Assembly (NCBI RefSeq): GCF_002806945.1
Contig: NZ_NIHC01000005.1
Span: forward strand, 310,001-374,000
Length of the DNA stretch: 64,000 bases
Reading direction: 5' to 3'
From: Marinobacter salexigens
GTDB lineage: Bacteria > Pseudomonadota > Gammaproteobacteria > Pseudomonadales > Oleiphilaceae
Below are positions 8,378 to 17,558 of the stretch, in pieces. The notes beneath the pieces are model-generated. The model was not told where the DNA came from. It worked only from the letters and a program-made list of their open reading frames with translations, and did no database searches. The first letter of the stretch is position 1, and the number at the start of each line of letters is the position of its first letter. The position numbers and the translations under genes are program-made.

Positions 8378-10009
8378 ATGAATATCCGAAACATCACAGC
8401 CGGCGCTGGGCTACTTGCCTCATCTATGCTGCTGGCTGCCTGTGCACCTATGCAAACCGAGACTCAAGCTGCAACAACTGAGCCTGAAAAAGCCAAAAAC
8501 GTCATAATGATTATTGGCGACGGTATGGGCCCGCAACAGGTTGGATTACTACTCGCGTATGCCAAGCAAGCGCCTAATTCAGTTATCACCGATGGTATTA
8601 CCGCCTTCGACCGCATTGCCGAAAATGGCCCCATGGGCATCTCCATGACCCACGCCAATGACAACCTGGTTGTAGATTCCGCAGCCTCTGCGACACAACT
8701 GGCCACCGGCCAACTCGCTGGCGCCGAAATGATTGGCGCAGACAAAGACGGCAACACGGCAGAAAGCATTCTGGAACGCGCCAAAAAGCTGGGCAAATCC
8801 ACCGGCCTGGTGTCTGACACCCGGATTACCCACGCCACGCCTGCCGGTTTCGCTGCTCACCAAAGCCACCGAAGCCTGGAAAATGAAATTGCTGTAGATC
8901 TTCTGGAAAACAATGTAGACGTAATGCTCTCCGGCGGCCTGCGCTACTGGATTCCAGCATCGGCCAACGACGAGCAATCAGCCGCGCGTCTGGAACTGGA
9001 AGCCCTGACCGAAGGCTCCGTACGCATCAAATCCAAGCGCAAAGACAACCGCAACCTGATTGCCGAAGCGCTGCAGCAAGACTACAACCTGGCGTTCAAC
9101 CTTGACCAGATGAACCAGGCGGACGGAAAAATACTTGGCTTGTTTGCCTATTCTTCACTGCCAAATGCCATTGTTGAGAACCAAACCAAAAACGACCCGA
9201 ACCGCACCATTCCCACATTGAAAGAAATGTCGGAAAAGGCCATCACCTCACTGTCGCAGAACGACGAAGGCTTCTTCCTGATGATCGAAGCTGGTCAAAT
9301 CGACTGGGCTGGTCACTACAACGACACAGGCACCATGCTGCACGAAATGCTGCGCATGAACGAAACCCTGAACTACGTTCTGGATTGGGCCGAAGGCCGC
9401 GATGACACACTGGTGGTTGTTACCGCCGACCACGAAACCGGTGGCTTCGGCTTCAGCTACTCCGCCAACGACCTGCCCCACGGCCGCGACCTGCCGGGCG
9501 ACGTGTTCAAGGAACAACAGTTCAAACCTGGCTTCAACTTTGGCGATGTATCTACCCTGGATAAGCTCTATGAGCAGAAGTCGTCCTACGGTGACATCTT
9601 CTACAGCCAGTTCGACGGCCTGAGCGAAGATGAACAAACCCCTGCCAACCTCGCGCGCATCGTTAATGCGGAAACCCAGTTCAACATAACCGAAGAACAG
9701 GCTGCCCGTGTACTGGCTACTGAAGACAACCCTTTCTACACAGAGGGCCACTCTTACCTGAGCACCAAAACCGTTCCGAAAATGGATGTAAATGGCGCCT
9801 TTTTCGTATACCAGACAGACGACAACCGTCAGAACCTTCTGGCTCGTGAAGTTGCTGAGCAGCAGAACGTAGTCTGGTCTACCGGTACCCATACCAACAC
9901 CCCGGTTCTGGTATTCACCCAAGGGCCAGCGAAAGCGGCTGCGCCATTCGGCAAGATTCTGCACCACACAGATATTGGCCAGTACGCCATGGACGCGCTG
10001 GAAGATTGA
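8378..10009 (+). CDS. Alkaline phosphatase, lipoprotein, last gene of the choline cluster
   Basis: PhoA-superfamily metal phosphomonoesterase, 543 aa. The signal peptide ends in a lipobox (LLAAC, Cys-22), predicting a membrane-anchored periplasmic enzyme. A metal-binding Asp lies in MIIGDGMG (Asp-48) and the nucleophile in VVDSAASAT (Ser-101). Later metal ligands are in VTADHETGGFG and STGTHTNTPVLVF. It follows choV after 56 bp with a good AAAAAGGA site at 8366-8372, so it is probably co-transcribed. From context it may release choline from phosphocholine or similar esters before import; that is inference, and a general phosphate-scavenging role is also possible. Confidence 0.92.
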   Translation: MNIRNITAGAGLLASSMLLAACAPMQTETQAATTEPEKAKNVIMIIGDGMGPQQVGLLLAYAKQAPNSVITDGITAFDRIAENGPMGISMTHANDNLVVDSAASATQLATGQLAGAEMIGADKDGNTAESILERAKKLGKSTGLVSDTRITHATPAGFAAHQSHRSLENEIAVDLLENNVDVMLSGGLRYWIPASANDEQSAARLELEALTEGSVRIKSKRKDNRNLIAEALQQDYNLAFNLDQMNQADGKILGLFAYSSLPNAIVENQTKNDPNRTIPTLKEMSEKAITSLSQNDEGFFLMIEAGQIDWAGHYNDTGTMLHEMLRMNETLNYVLDWAEGRDDTLVVVTADHETGGFGFSYSANDLPHGRDLPGDVFKEQQFKPGFNFGDVSTLDKLYEQKSSYGDIFYSQFDGLSEDEQTPANLARIVNAETQFNITEEQAARVLATEDNPFYTEGHSYLSTKTVPKMDVNGAFFVYQTDDNRQNLLAREVAEQQNVVWSTGTHTNTPVLVFTQGPAKAAAPFGKILHHTDIGQYAMDALED

Positions 10010-10027
10010 TCACATAGAACCAAGACT

Positions 10028-10053
10028 ACCGGCCCACAACCATGGGGGCCGGT
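10028..10053 (+). terminator. Terminator-like hairpin after the choline cluster
   Basis: ACCGGCCC (10028-10035) pairs with GGGCCGGT (10046-10053) around a 10-nt loop, 18 bp after the phosphatase stop. There is no T run. It may end the bet-cho-phosphatase transcript, possibly with Rho. Confidence 0.45.
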
Positions 10054-10292
10054 AACTCCCCCGGGCGCCTCCGGCAATAGCCCACAGGGTATAAACCTCC
10101 CACTTTCTCTCCATTTCTGCCCCTGCCTGGCACGCCCTCAGCACGGATTGCATGAAAAGTCAGACTTTGGAGTACCGTTTGGCACGGGATTAACTTATGC
10201 TTCCCAAAGGATTTGAAGCCGCGCCTTTACATTTTTCAGGGTGCTCTGGCAGCGAACTAAGTAGTTAAAACTCGGCGTTATGTGGAGTATGC

Positions 10293-11747
10293 ATGGGAGT
10301 TTCGCCCGAGAGAACAGACCTGATCAATGAGATGACCGGGCCAAGGCAGTACCTTCGCAACGCCCTGTTTTTTGTTCTGTCGTTTTGGCTTCTGAACCAG
10401 GTAGCTTATCTTTTTGAGGTTGCCGAAAACGTTAGCGTATTTTACCCGCCCTCCGGGTTCGCAATGCTCTTGATTTATCTTTTTGGTGCCAAATACCTCC
10501 CCGTATTCTTTTTTGCAATAATTGTTGGCGGCCTTCCTCAGCGTGATATTTTTAACTACAACCTGGAAATGCTAATCCCTGATCTCAGAATGTTTGTTAT
10601 TTACGGCACGGCGGGATTAGTACTAAAAAAACTGAACCCCGAAAAAAACAAACTCAGCGCATCTTTTTACTACACACTAATATTAATCATCATAGTAACA
10701 GCACTTTTATCTTCTGCTGTTTTTGTGATGAACGCAAATGATATAGATAGCACTATCAGTGCCCAATGGCGTGAGCAAGTCCCTTTATTTTTTGTCGGGA
10801 ACCTGACAGGTGCACTAACTGCACTGCCAATTTTCACATTCTTTCTTTATATTAAATCCAACGGATTCAATAACATTAAACTCACCTTTTATCGAGACGT
10901 GTTAAAACCTGAAAAACTAGGTGCCTTCTTTGTCATAATCTCACTATCATTCTTTGTTATTTTTTTGGGTAAATATAGTGAAAACTACTCAAGCTACTAC
11001 TATCTTATCCTGATTCCCATTATCTGGACCTCTGTAAAATGGGGGCTGGGAATCGGTTTGATGTATGCATTCATTGGCAACCTGTTCACGCTTTCCTTTT
11101 ATGTTTTATTTGGTTATTCATATTATGGAATGCTAGAAGTTCAGCTGATCTTCGCCATGTCAATCATTTCTACCGTACTGATTGGGCTGGTACATGAGCA
11201 AAAAGACATCTTCTATGAAGAGTCCATTTACGATGAACTAACAGGGCTTGCAAACATGAGGCTGTTCAGTAAGTTAAGCGCCTCCATGATTGCACATGCC
11301 GATAGAAACAACGAAGAACTCGCACTCTTATTTGTCGATATTGACGGGTTCAAAGCTATTAACGACACACAGGGCCACAAGGCTGGTGACCAAACGCTTG
11401 CGAAAATCGGCGTGCTTTTGAAGAACTGCCTTCGTGATTCAGATTTTGTTGCACGATATGGGGGCGACGAGTTTGTCATCCAATTAAATGGCGACATATC
11501 TGAAGAAGATGCAAGCACTGTTGCGTCAAATATCATCAAGCAAATGACCGAACCCGTCCACCTTTCCAATGGCGTTGCAACGATCGGCGCAAGCATAGGC
11601 ATTGCCATTTACCCCAGAGATGGAGCTGATGTAGACACTCTGATCAGCAAGGCAGATAAGGCAATGTATGCTGCTAAAAAGAGCGGTAAAAACTGCTACC
11701 GACTATACAGCCAACAACCACTTCAGTATGCAAGGAACCAATCGTGA
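10293..11747 (+). CDS. Membrane-anchored diguanylate cyclase (MASE1-like sensor + GGDEF)
   Basis: Makes the second messenger cyclic di-GMP. The 484 aa begin with about 300 residues of hydrophobic helices resembling a MASE1 sensor (FYPPSGFAMLLIYLFGAKYLP). A GGDEF domain starts near residue 310 (DELTGLANMRLFSKL). The catalytic motif is canonical, RYGGDEF at about residues 388-394. An RDSD sequence exactly five residues before it is the product-inhibition I-site, so the enzyme should be active and feedback-controlled. The gene is visibly AT-richer than its neighbours (many TTT, ATT and AAA codons), suggesting transfer. Its TGA overlaps the GTG start of the next gene. Confidence 0.92.
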   Translation: MGVSPERTDLINEMTGPRQYLRNALFFVLSFWLLNQVAYLFEVAENVSVFYPPSGFAMLLIYLFGAKYLPVFFFAIIVGGLPQRDIFNYNLEMLIPDLRMFVIYGTAGLVLKKLNPEKNKLSASFYYTLILIIIVTALLSSAVFVMNANDIDSTISAQWREQVPLFFVGNLTGALTALPIFTFFLYIKSNGFNNIKLTFYRDVLKPEKLGAFFVIISLSFFVIFLGKYSENYSSYYYLILIPIIWTSVKWGLGIGLMYAFIGNLFTLSFYVLFGYSYYGMLEVQLIFAMSIISTVLIGLVHEQKDIFYEESIYDELTGLANMRLFSKLSASMIAHADRNNEELALLFVDIDGFKAINDTQGHKAGDQTLAKIGVLLKNCLRDSDFVARYGGDEFVIQLNGDISEEDASTVASNIIKQMTEPVHLSNGVATIGASIGIAIYPRDGADVDTLISKADKAMYAAKKSGKNCYRLYSQQPLQYARNQS

Positions 11748-11992
11748 TCACACTTTCACAGCTCACGGAGCTTCTTGGCTGGGCGTCCGTTCTGAATCTG
11801 GGCATGCTGGTTTTTTCCAGCATCTTGCTCGTGGCCATGAGACCCTTCATCACCTCAATCCACAGCAAGATGTTTGATATTTCAGAAAGCGACCTGACCA
11901 TCAGCTATTTCAACTATCTCGCGAACTATAAGATATTTTCCTTCATATTCTTTGTGGCCCCCTATCTGGCGCTCAAAATCATGGGCCATTAA
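11744..11992 (+). CDS. Small membrane protein, DUF6868-like, coupled to the diguanylate cyclase
   Basis: An 82-aa protein with two hydrophobic segments (about residues 13-32 and 62-78) around a loop containing IHSKMFDISESDL. The pattern matches a family of small Vibrio/Marinobacter-type membrane proteins that I recall as DUF6868; the function is unknown. It starts at GTG 11744, in the GTGA overlap with the cyclase stop, with AAGGAAC upstream, so translation is coupled. Whether it works with the cyclase is not known. Confidence 0.7.
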   Translation: MITLSQLTELLGWASVLNLGMLVFSSILLVAMRPFITSIHSKMFDISESDLTISYFNYLANYKIFSFIFFVAPYLALKIMGH

Positions 11993-12066
11993 AATGCTTG
12001 GCCACTGCACCAACTATGCAGCCCGTAACTTTCGGTGCAGTTTCATTAACTCGTATGGAGCAGCGC

Positions 12067-12645
12067 ATGGGTAAAAACAGGCTAGAAGCCTTCAGTGACG
12101 GTGTGTTGGCCATCGTCATCACCATCATGGTTCTGGAACTTAAAATACCTGACGGAGCCGGCTTGGACGTTCTTACCCCGGCGCTGCCCAGTTTTCTCAG
12201 CTACGTGCTCAGCTTCATTTATGTAGGCATCTACTGGAACAATCATCACCACCTGGTACATGCCGCCGGCCATGTGTCTGGCAGCGTGCTTTGGTCTAAC
12301 CTGAACCTGCTGTTCTGGCTTTCGCTATTTCCTTTCACTACTGCCTGGATGGGCAACAATCACTTTGAGCCTTTACCGACGGCCGTCTATGGCTTTGTGT
12401 TGTTTATGGCAGCGGTTGCCTACCACATACTGCAACGCTGCATTATGGCAACAGACGGCTGCAGCTCCGTTCTCCGGGAGGCAATAGGGGCTGACTGGAA
12501 AGGAAAACTGTCCATGGCTCTGTATTTGGCAGCTGTGGGCTTATCGTTCAAATTTCATTGGGCAGCACAAGCCATCTATGTGGGCATAGCACTGCTCTGG
12601 CTGGTGCCGGACAAGAGGATTGAGAGGGTGATGAATGAGGGGTGA
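12067..12645 (+). CDS. TMEM175/DUF1211-family potassium channel-like protein
   Basis: An integral membrane protein of 192 aa with about six hydrophobic helices. The family hallmark RLEAFSDGVLAIVITIMVLE opens the protein; bacterial TMEM175 homologues with this FSDG motif are potassium-selective channels. I chose ATG 12067 because GGAG at 12057-12060 lies 6 bp upstream. An in-frame start at 11998 would only add a poorly supported leader. It stands alone between the DUF6868-like gene and gltS. A role in potassium or pH homeostasis is inferred. Confidence 0.85.
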   Translation: MGKNRLEAFSDGVLAIVITIMVLELKIPDGAGLDVLTPALPSFLSYVLSFIYVGIYWNNHHHLVHAAGHVSGSVLWSNLNLLFWLSLFPFTTAWMGNNHFEPLPTAVYGFVLFMAAVAYHILQRCIMATDGCSSVLREAIGADWKGKLSMALYLAAVGLSFKFHWAAQAIYVGIALLWLVPDKRIERVMNEG

Positions 12646-12740
12646 TTCAGGACTGGCCCGGCGGCTTATTCTCTATACTGGATTTTGCAACAATGCTTGG
12701 CCTGAAGGCGCCAAACAACACCTGATCGAGATACTGTAAT

Positions 12741-13964
12741 ATGGAGATAGTCGACGGAGTATTGCGAGTAGGCCCAGGCTTAGCGGCAACCATCGGAATT
12801 CTGGTGCTGTTCGTGGGCAAGCGGGTGAATGAAAGGTTCGCCTTCTTGCGCGAGTTAAGCATCCCAAAACCGGTTACCGGTGGGCTGCTGTTCTCGATAC
12901 TGTTCACCACCGTTTACGCGATGACAGGCACGGCGGTGGAATTCAATCTCGCAGCCCGAGACGCCCTTCTGGTGTATTTCTTCACGACCATCGGTATCAA
13001 CTCCAGCGTCAATGACCTGCTGAATGGGGGTAAGCCGCTCGTTATACTCTTAGTAATTACTATTTTGTACATGGTCATTCAGAACCTGACCGGCTTGTCC
13101 GTAGCGGCGTTCTTTGACTTGCCGGGTGCGGTTGGCCTGCTGGGTGGCACTGTGTCCTTGATCGGCGGTCACGGCACCTCAATCGCCTGGGCACCGAGGA
13201 TTGCAGAAGACTACGGTGTAGTGAATGCCATGGAAATCGGCATTGCCTGTGCAACCTTCGGGTTGATTCTGGCGAGCCTCATGGGGGGGCCGATCGCCAA
13301 GTTTCTTATTGCTCGCCACAACCTGACGCCCAACAAGGCTGACCCGCTGAGTGTAGGGATATCTGAGGAGAAAGGCGGCGAAGTGATCGGCTCTATGGAC
13401 TTTTTAGACGCTATCTTCGCCATCCATTTGAGCATCTTTTTCGGGTTAATGTTGAACGGCTTGCTGGAAGCACAGGGGCTCGAGCTGCCGCTGTTTGTTT
13501 CATGCCTGTTTTCCGGGCTGCTCATTACTAATCTGATCCCTGCCAATTTCCCGCGTTTCAGCGGAATGCGCTGGCCCAGTCGTACACCGTCCATGGCCTT
13601 GATCGCCGAGGTGGCACTGGGAACATTCCTGGCTATGTCACTCATGAGCATGCAGCTATGGACATTGGTTGATCTGGCGGGGCCCATTTTTACCCTTCTC
13701 GCGATTCAATTTGCAATCGCTGTGGCCATCAACATATTTGTTGTCTTCCCCCTTATGGGCCGCACCTACGACGCTGCAGTGGTCTGCGCCGGTTTTGGGG
13801 GCATTTCTCTGGGCTCGACACCCACGGCAATGGCCAATATGTCTGCAGTAACACAGAGGTACGGCGCCTCTCACCTGGCTTTCGTTATCGTACCTCTGGT
13901 GTGTGCGTTTTTTATTGACCTGGTCAACGCATTGATGATCCCCTTCTTCCTGACCAACTTATAG
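12741..13964 (+). CDS. gltS: Sodium/glutamate symporter GltS
   Basis: Inner-membrane carrier that imports glutamate with sodium; 407 aa, close to the E. coli protein (about 400). Recognisable family segments include VGKRVNERFAFLRELSIPKPVTGGLL near the N-terminus, LGGTVSLIGGHGTSIAWAP around residue 135, and the matching second-half loop CAGFGGISLGSTPTAMANMSAVTQRYG near residue 350. The two similar glycine-rich loops reflect the inverted-repeat fold of the family. It starts at ATG 12741 with a weak ribosome site and ends before a strong terminator at 14015-14044, so it is probably monocistronic. Confidence 0.95.
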   Translation: MEIVDGVLRVGPGLAATIGILVLFVGKRVNERFAFLRELSIPKPVTGGLLFSILFTTVYAMTGTAVEFNLAARDALLVYFFTTIGINSSVNDLLNGGKPLVILLVITILYMVIQNLTGLSVAAFFDLPGAVGLLGGTVSLIGGHGTSIAWAPRIAEDYGVVNAMEIGIACATFGLILASLMGGPIAKFLIARHNLTPNKADPLSVGISEEKGGEVIGSMDFLDAIFAIHLSIFFGLMLNGLLEAQGLELPLFVSCLFSGLLITNLIPANFPRFSGMRWPSRTPSMALIAEVALGTFLAMSLMSMQLWTLVDLAGPIFTLLAIQFAIAVAINIFVVFPLMGRTYDAAVVCAGFGGISLGSTPTAMANMSAVTQRYGASHLAFVIVPLVCAFFIDLVNALMIPFFLTNL

Positions 13965-14014
13965 CCGCTGGATTCGGATACTTCGCGCAGGGGCCGATTT
14001 CTGCAGCCACGCTG

Positions 14015-14044
14015 AAGCTGTGCCTCTGCCTGAGGCACAGTTTT
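14015..14044 (+). terminator. Rho-independent terminator of gltS
   Basis: CTGTGCCTC (14018-14026) and GAGGCACAG (14032-14040) form a perfect 9-bp stem with a 5-nt loop, followed by TTTT. Flanking AAG/TTT pairs can extend the stem to 12 bp. Confidence 0.85.
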
Positions 14045-14085
14045 ATGCGCCTGATATCGCTAAGCGACCAATACGCCCTATCAGA

Positions 14086-15732
14086 CTATTGCCTGCGGGC
14101 AGTAATCGTCTGTCCGCCGGATGTTGTGAGAAGCAATGCGCCTGTCTCATCGATTGAATACTGCTCAACCTTGGCAAGCAATTCCAACAGGCTGCGCTCC
14201 TGATTCATCAGTGCCTCGGGGCATGCCATCATTGTGGTACCGGCATCACCTATCGATAGCGCATTACCGTTTTGTGTGTAGCTTGCGAACATGCGATTAC
14301 AACTCGCATTTCCAGCCATGCGGCCATTGGGCATGAACAATAAATTTGCCGGGCTGTAGTCAATCACACCCCTCCCTGCAATGTCCTCAATGAACCATTT
14401 GCGGCCCACCAGTTGCGGGGCTCTCTCTTGTGCCATGAGATAGTCAGCCACAGCCCGGTAGGCTGGCAGTGACGTTGGGTCGTTGGCTGCGTTTGCGGCA
14501 ACCGGGTTCGAGCCGAAACGCACGATGACCATATTGGCGGCAGGGTTTATCCAGACGGTTTGGCCATGCACACCACGTGCCGCATAAGCGCCATGGTTGT
14601 CATTACTGATCCACCACAAACCGCCATAGCTCCAGCCCGGCAGAGTTTTGTAATCGGCTTTTGCGAAGGTCTCTCCCTTGCCGCCGTGGCGGATGCTGGC
14701 AACTGCCGCGGCAGGGATGATCTGCTCACCGTTAACCTGGCCCTCATCGAGCATCATCTGCCCGAGCCGAGCCATATCTCTCAGGGTTGCATTGAACCCG
14801 CCACCTGCGAACGGCGTGCCGATTGAATCAACCGTAAAGAAGGCTTCGCGCTCGGTTCCAAGCCGGCTCCAGATGCGCTCGGAAAAAAGGTCAGCAACCG
14901 ACTTGCCCGTGGTGCGTGCGATCAACCAACTGAGTGCATCGGCGTTGATGGTTCGGTAACCGAAGGCATCACCGTGTGTGCCTTCTTTCTTAACCGTTTG
15001 CAGGTATTCGAAATAGCTGCGTGGGCCAGTGTAGCCGGCAGGCATCGGCAAGGGGCTGCCCGCCAGCGCGTAGTCCCAGAATTCCGCGCTTGGATCTGTG
15101 GAATCTTCCGAATAGTCAAGCGCGGTCGTCATATCCATAACCTGTCGCACAGTAGCGTCGCCAAAGGCGCTGTCTTTCAATTCGGGAATCAGGGTGGCCA
15201 CCTTGGCGGTTTCATCGAGCTTACCTTCCGCCACCAGCACTTCGCCAAGCAGGCCAGTGAGCGACTTGGTGACCGACATCACTCCATGCAGGGTATTTTC
15301 ATCCAGGCAGCCGTCATAGCGCTCATACACAATGCGGCCTTTGTGCATAACCAGAATGCCGTCTGTGTAGTTCACATCAAAGGCGGCATCCCAGGTCATG
15401 GGTTCGCCACCGCCCAGCGGCACAAACTCAACCGCATCCAGCCCGGCATCGAGATCAACGGGTAGTTCACGGGCGCCCTCCGTACCGTTACGCACCGCAA
15501 CGGTCGGCATCAACTCACGGAAGTGACAGACCGTCCAGCGCAATTTGGGAAAGGTGAAAAAATCGGGGTCTGTAAAGCGAATTGTTTTGTCTGCCGCTGG
15601 TGGAAAACCCTGCATCCAGCCGAGCTCATCAGGCGTCGATTCTTGCGCCGAAAGCGGAATTTCTTCCTGCGCTATCGCTGTGCCTGCCAGAGCTAAAGAC
15701 AGGGTGAGGCATGCGCTCATAATAGACTTCAT
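14086..15732 (-). CDS. Beta-lactamase-like serine hydrolase fused to a META domain
   Basis: An exported protein of 548 aa. It starts at ATG 15732-15730 (AAGGAC just upstream) with signal peptide MKSIMSACLTLSLALAGTAIAQ; I rejected a longer frame start at 15822. Residues ~105-425 are a class C beta-lactamase/esterase fold with the nucleophile motif Ser-Val-Thr-Lys at 153-156. The last ~105 residues form a META domain (KWFIEDIAG, then NGRMAGNASCNRM), a fold seen in HslJ and secreted heat-shock or motility-linked proteins. The combination suggests an envelope esterase or peptidase rather than an antibiotic-resistance enzyme. The substrate is unknown. Confidence 0.88.
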   Translation of the reverse strand: MKSIMSACLTLSLALAGTAIAQEEIPLSAQESTPDELGWMQGFPPAADKTIRFTDPDFFTFPKLRWTVCHFRELMPTVAVRNGTEGARELPVDLDAGLDAVEFVPLGGGEPMTWDAAFDVNYTDGILVMHKGRIVYERYDGCLDENTLHGVMSVTKSLTGLLGEVLVAEGKLDETAKVATLIPELKDSAFGDATVRQVMDMTTALDYSEDSTDPSAEFWDYALAGSPLPMPAGYTGPRSYFEYLQTVKKEGTHGDAFGYRTINADALSWLIARTTGKSVADLFSERIWSRLGTEREAFFTVDSIGTPFAGGGFNATLRDMARLGQMMLDEGQVNGEQIIPAAAVASIRHGGKGETFAKADYKTLPGWSYGGLWWISNDNHGAYAARGVHGQTVWINPAANMVIVRFGSNPVAANAANDPTSLPAYRAVADYLMAQERAPQLVGRKWFIEDIAGRGVIDYSPANLLFMPNGRMAGNASCNRMFASYTQNGNALSIGDAGTTMMACPEALMNQERSLLELLAKVEQYSIDETGALLLTTSGGQTITARRQ

Positions 15733-16041
15733 TGTATTGTCCTTATCGTCCTTCCGATGCGTTTCAAATAGTTTCGTCAAGAATAAAAAGCTTAGTTCAG
15801 TCCAACTCCTGAACACCGCCACCGGAGACCGTCAAGATCTGGCCACTGATCCAGCATGTTCTTTTCAATGTCATCGTTCAGAACAGATTTAATGGCCACA
15901 TGGTTTTCCATGTGCAAAGTTTGCCGGGTTAAACATGCTCGTGACTCCTTAGCAACTATGATAGTAGATCTTGCTAGACACTCTGGTTACGCTCCCATAC
16001 TCATTACTCTGTGCGTTATGCGCAACATCTATGGCGATTAA
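15733..16041. other. 309-bp intergenic region with a gene remnant
   Basis: This gap separates the divergent serine hydrolase and MFS genes. It contains the short SDR-like remnant at 15797-15853 and degraded sequence rightward of it. No complete gene is visible. Both genes need promoters here, but I could not identify convincing ones. Confidence 0.5.
15797..15853 (-). pseudogene. C-terminal remnant of a short-chain dehydrogenase/reductase gene
   Basis: Read on the minus strand, 18 codons before a TGA (15799-15797) spell WISGQILTVSGGGVQELD. This is the standard C-terminal signature of classical SDR oxidoreductases, where a WI(S/T)GQ segment is followed by a glycine-rich end. Just upstream the same frame is interrupted by a stop and no SDR body remains. 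It looks like the tail of a gene lost during rearrangement. The motif is seen; the history is inferred. Confidence 0.55.
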
Positions 16042-17496
16042 ATGACGGAACTGACCCCACAACAAAATACCACCACCAATACCATCAGCGACTCCGAGCG
16101 CTGGCGTGTGCTTTTAGTGTTGCTCATGGCGATTTTTATGTCGCTGATGAGTGTGAGTGTGATTAACGTTGCCTTGGCTTCAATCCAGGAAGGGTTGGAT
16201 GCCAGCCAATCCGATATCCAATGGGTGTTATCTGGCTATGCACTCACCTTTGGCGTGGTGCTGGTGAGTGCGGGCCGTGCCGGGGATCTCATGGGGCGTG
16301 GTGGCTTTTTTATTCTGGGCGTTAGCATATTCACCCTCGCCTCAGTTGCTGCAGGCCTGGCACCGGATGCGGATTGGCTGAATGCCGCTCGCTTTGTTCA
16401 AGGGGTCGGCTCGGGGTTTCTGAATCCCCAGGGCATAGGCATGATCCAACAGTATTTTCAGGGCCCGGACCGCGCACGCGCCTTTGGTTTTTTTGGCACC
16501 ACGGTTGGAGTCTCTGTTGCTATTGGCCCTGTCCTTGGCGGCATTCTGATTCATCTGGGAGGCCCGGAGATTGGCTGGCGGCTGACATTTCTTATCAACG
16601 TGCCCATAGGCCTGTTAACTATAGGGCTGGCACTGCTCTGGTTTCCACGCCCTTTGATACACAAGCCCAAGCTTCTGGCCCACAAAGGCCTGAGATCTCT
16701 GGATCCGGTCGGAGCCCTGTTACTGGGCTTGGGTGTATTGGCAGTCCTCTACCCCTTTGTTGAGTCGCGCTCGTCCGGTGTGATGTGGCTGTTGCTGCCC
16801 GCAGGACTGTTGCTATTTTACCTATGGGTACACTGGGAACGCTGGTACACCCGGTGCGGCTACAGCCCCATGGTAGATCTGAAAATTTTTGCCACCTCCA
16901 GCTACCGTAATGGCAGTGTCATAATGTTTCTGTATTTTTTGGGTATGACCAGTGTCTGGGTTCTGATTCCCTTGTACGCACAGCAAGGTGTTGGCTTTTC
17001 AGCGTTTGAAGCCGGCATGATCGGCATCCCCTCAGCACTGCTTTCTGCCTGGTCCTCCAACTGGGCCGGTAAGCGGGTTAACCATTACGGTCGCAAGGTT
17101 GTCATTGGGGGCTTGGTTTTTGCGGTGTTTGGACTGCTGTCCAGTATTGTGGTGGTGCTTTTGCATAAGTATGTCGGCCTGAGTATCTGGTGGCTGCTGT
17201 TGTCCCTGGCCTTTTTCGGGCTCGGCCAGGGCTCGGTGATCAGCCCCAACCAGACCCTCACTCTAGCGGAGGTACCGCTCGCCTACGCCGGTAGCTCCGG
17301 GGCTATCATGCAAACGGGACAACGTATTGGTACATCTGTTGGTATTGCGGTCATCACGGCCATCGTGTTTGCGGTGCACCCTTACAGCTCATGGCACACT
17401 GCGGTGAGTGTTGGGCTGCTGACAATCACAGTGATCACTCTGCTAGCATTAACCATGGCCTTTAAGGATCTACGCGATCGGCGCAGGCAGCACTAG
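16042..17496 (+). CDS. MFS multidrug-type exporter (DHA2 / EmrB-QacA family)
   Basis: An inner-membrane proton antiporter of 484 aa, the right size for the 14-helix DHA2 drug exporters. TM1 carries VSVINVALASIQ, and the cytoplasmic loop between TM2 and TM3 has the conserved GRAGDLMGRGGFF (motif A). Motif C-like glycines follow in TM5 (GFFGTTVGVSVAIGPVLGG). The second half shows the usual repeat. No membrane-fusion partner gene adjoins it, so it may act alone. The substrate cannot be told from sequence. Confidence 0.88.
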   Translation: MTELTPQQNTTTNTISDSERWRVLLVLLMAIFMSLMSVSVINVALASIQEGLDASQSDIQWVLSGYALTFGVVLVSAGRAGDLMGRGGFFILGVSIFTLASVAAGLAPDADWLNAARFVQGVGSGFLNPQGIGMIQQYFQGPDRARAFGFFGTTVGVSVAIGPVLGGILIHLGGPEIGWRLTFLINVPIGLLTIGLALLWFPRPLIHKPKLLAHKGLRSLDPVGALLLGLGVLAVLYPFVESRSSGVMWLLLPAGLLLFYLWVHWERWYTRCGYSPMVDLKIFATSSYRNGSVIMFLYFLGMTSVWVLIPLYAQQGVGFSAFEAGMIGIPSALLSAWSSNWAGKRVNHYGRKVVIGGLVFAVFGLLSSIVVVLLHKYVGLSIWWLLLSLAFFGLGQGSVISPNQTLTLAEVPLAYAGSSGAIMQTGQRIGTSVGIAVITAIVFAVHPYSSWHTAVSVGLLTITVITLLALTMAFKDLRDRRRQH

Positions 17497-17558
17497 CGGT
17501 TGGCCGTGGCCGTTGCTGTAGACACTATAAAAATTGCTAAACAACTCTGAGGCATGCC

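Noticed and set aside
9248..9967. 239-codon frame antisense to the alkaline phosphatase
   Set aside because: The phosphatase has catalytic motifs across the same bases; the reverse frame has none.
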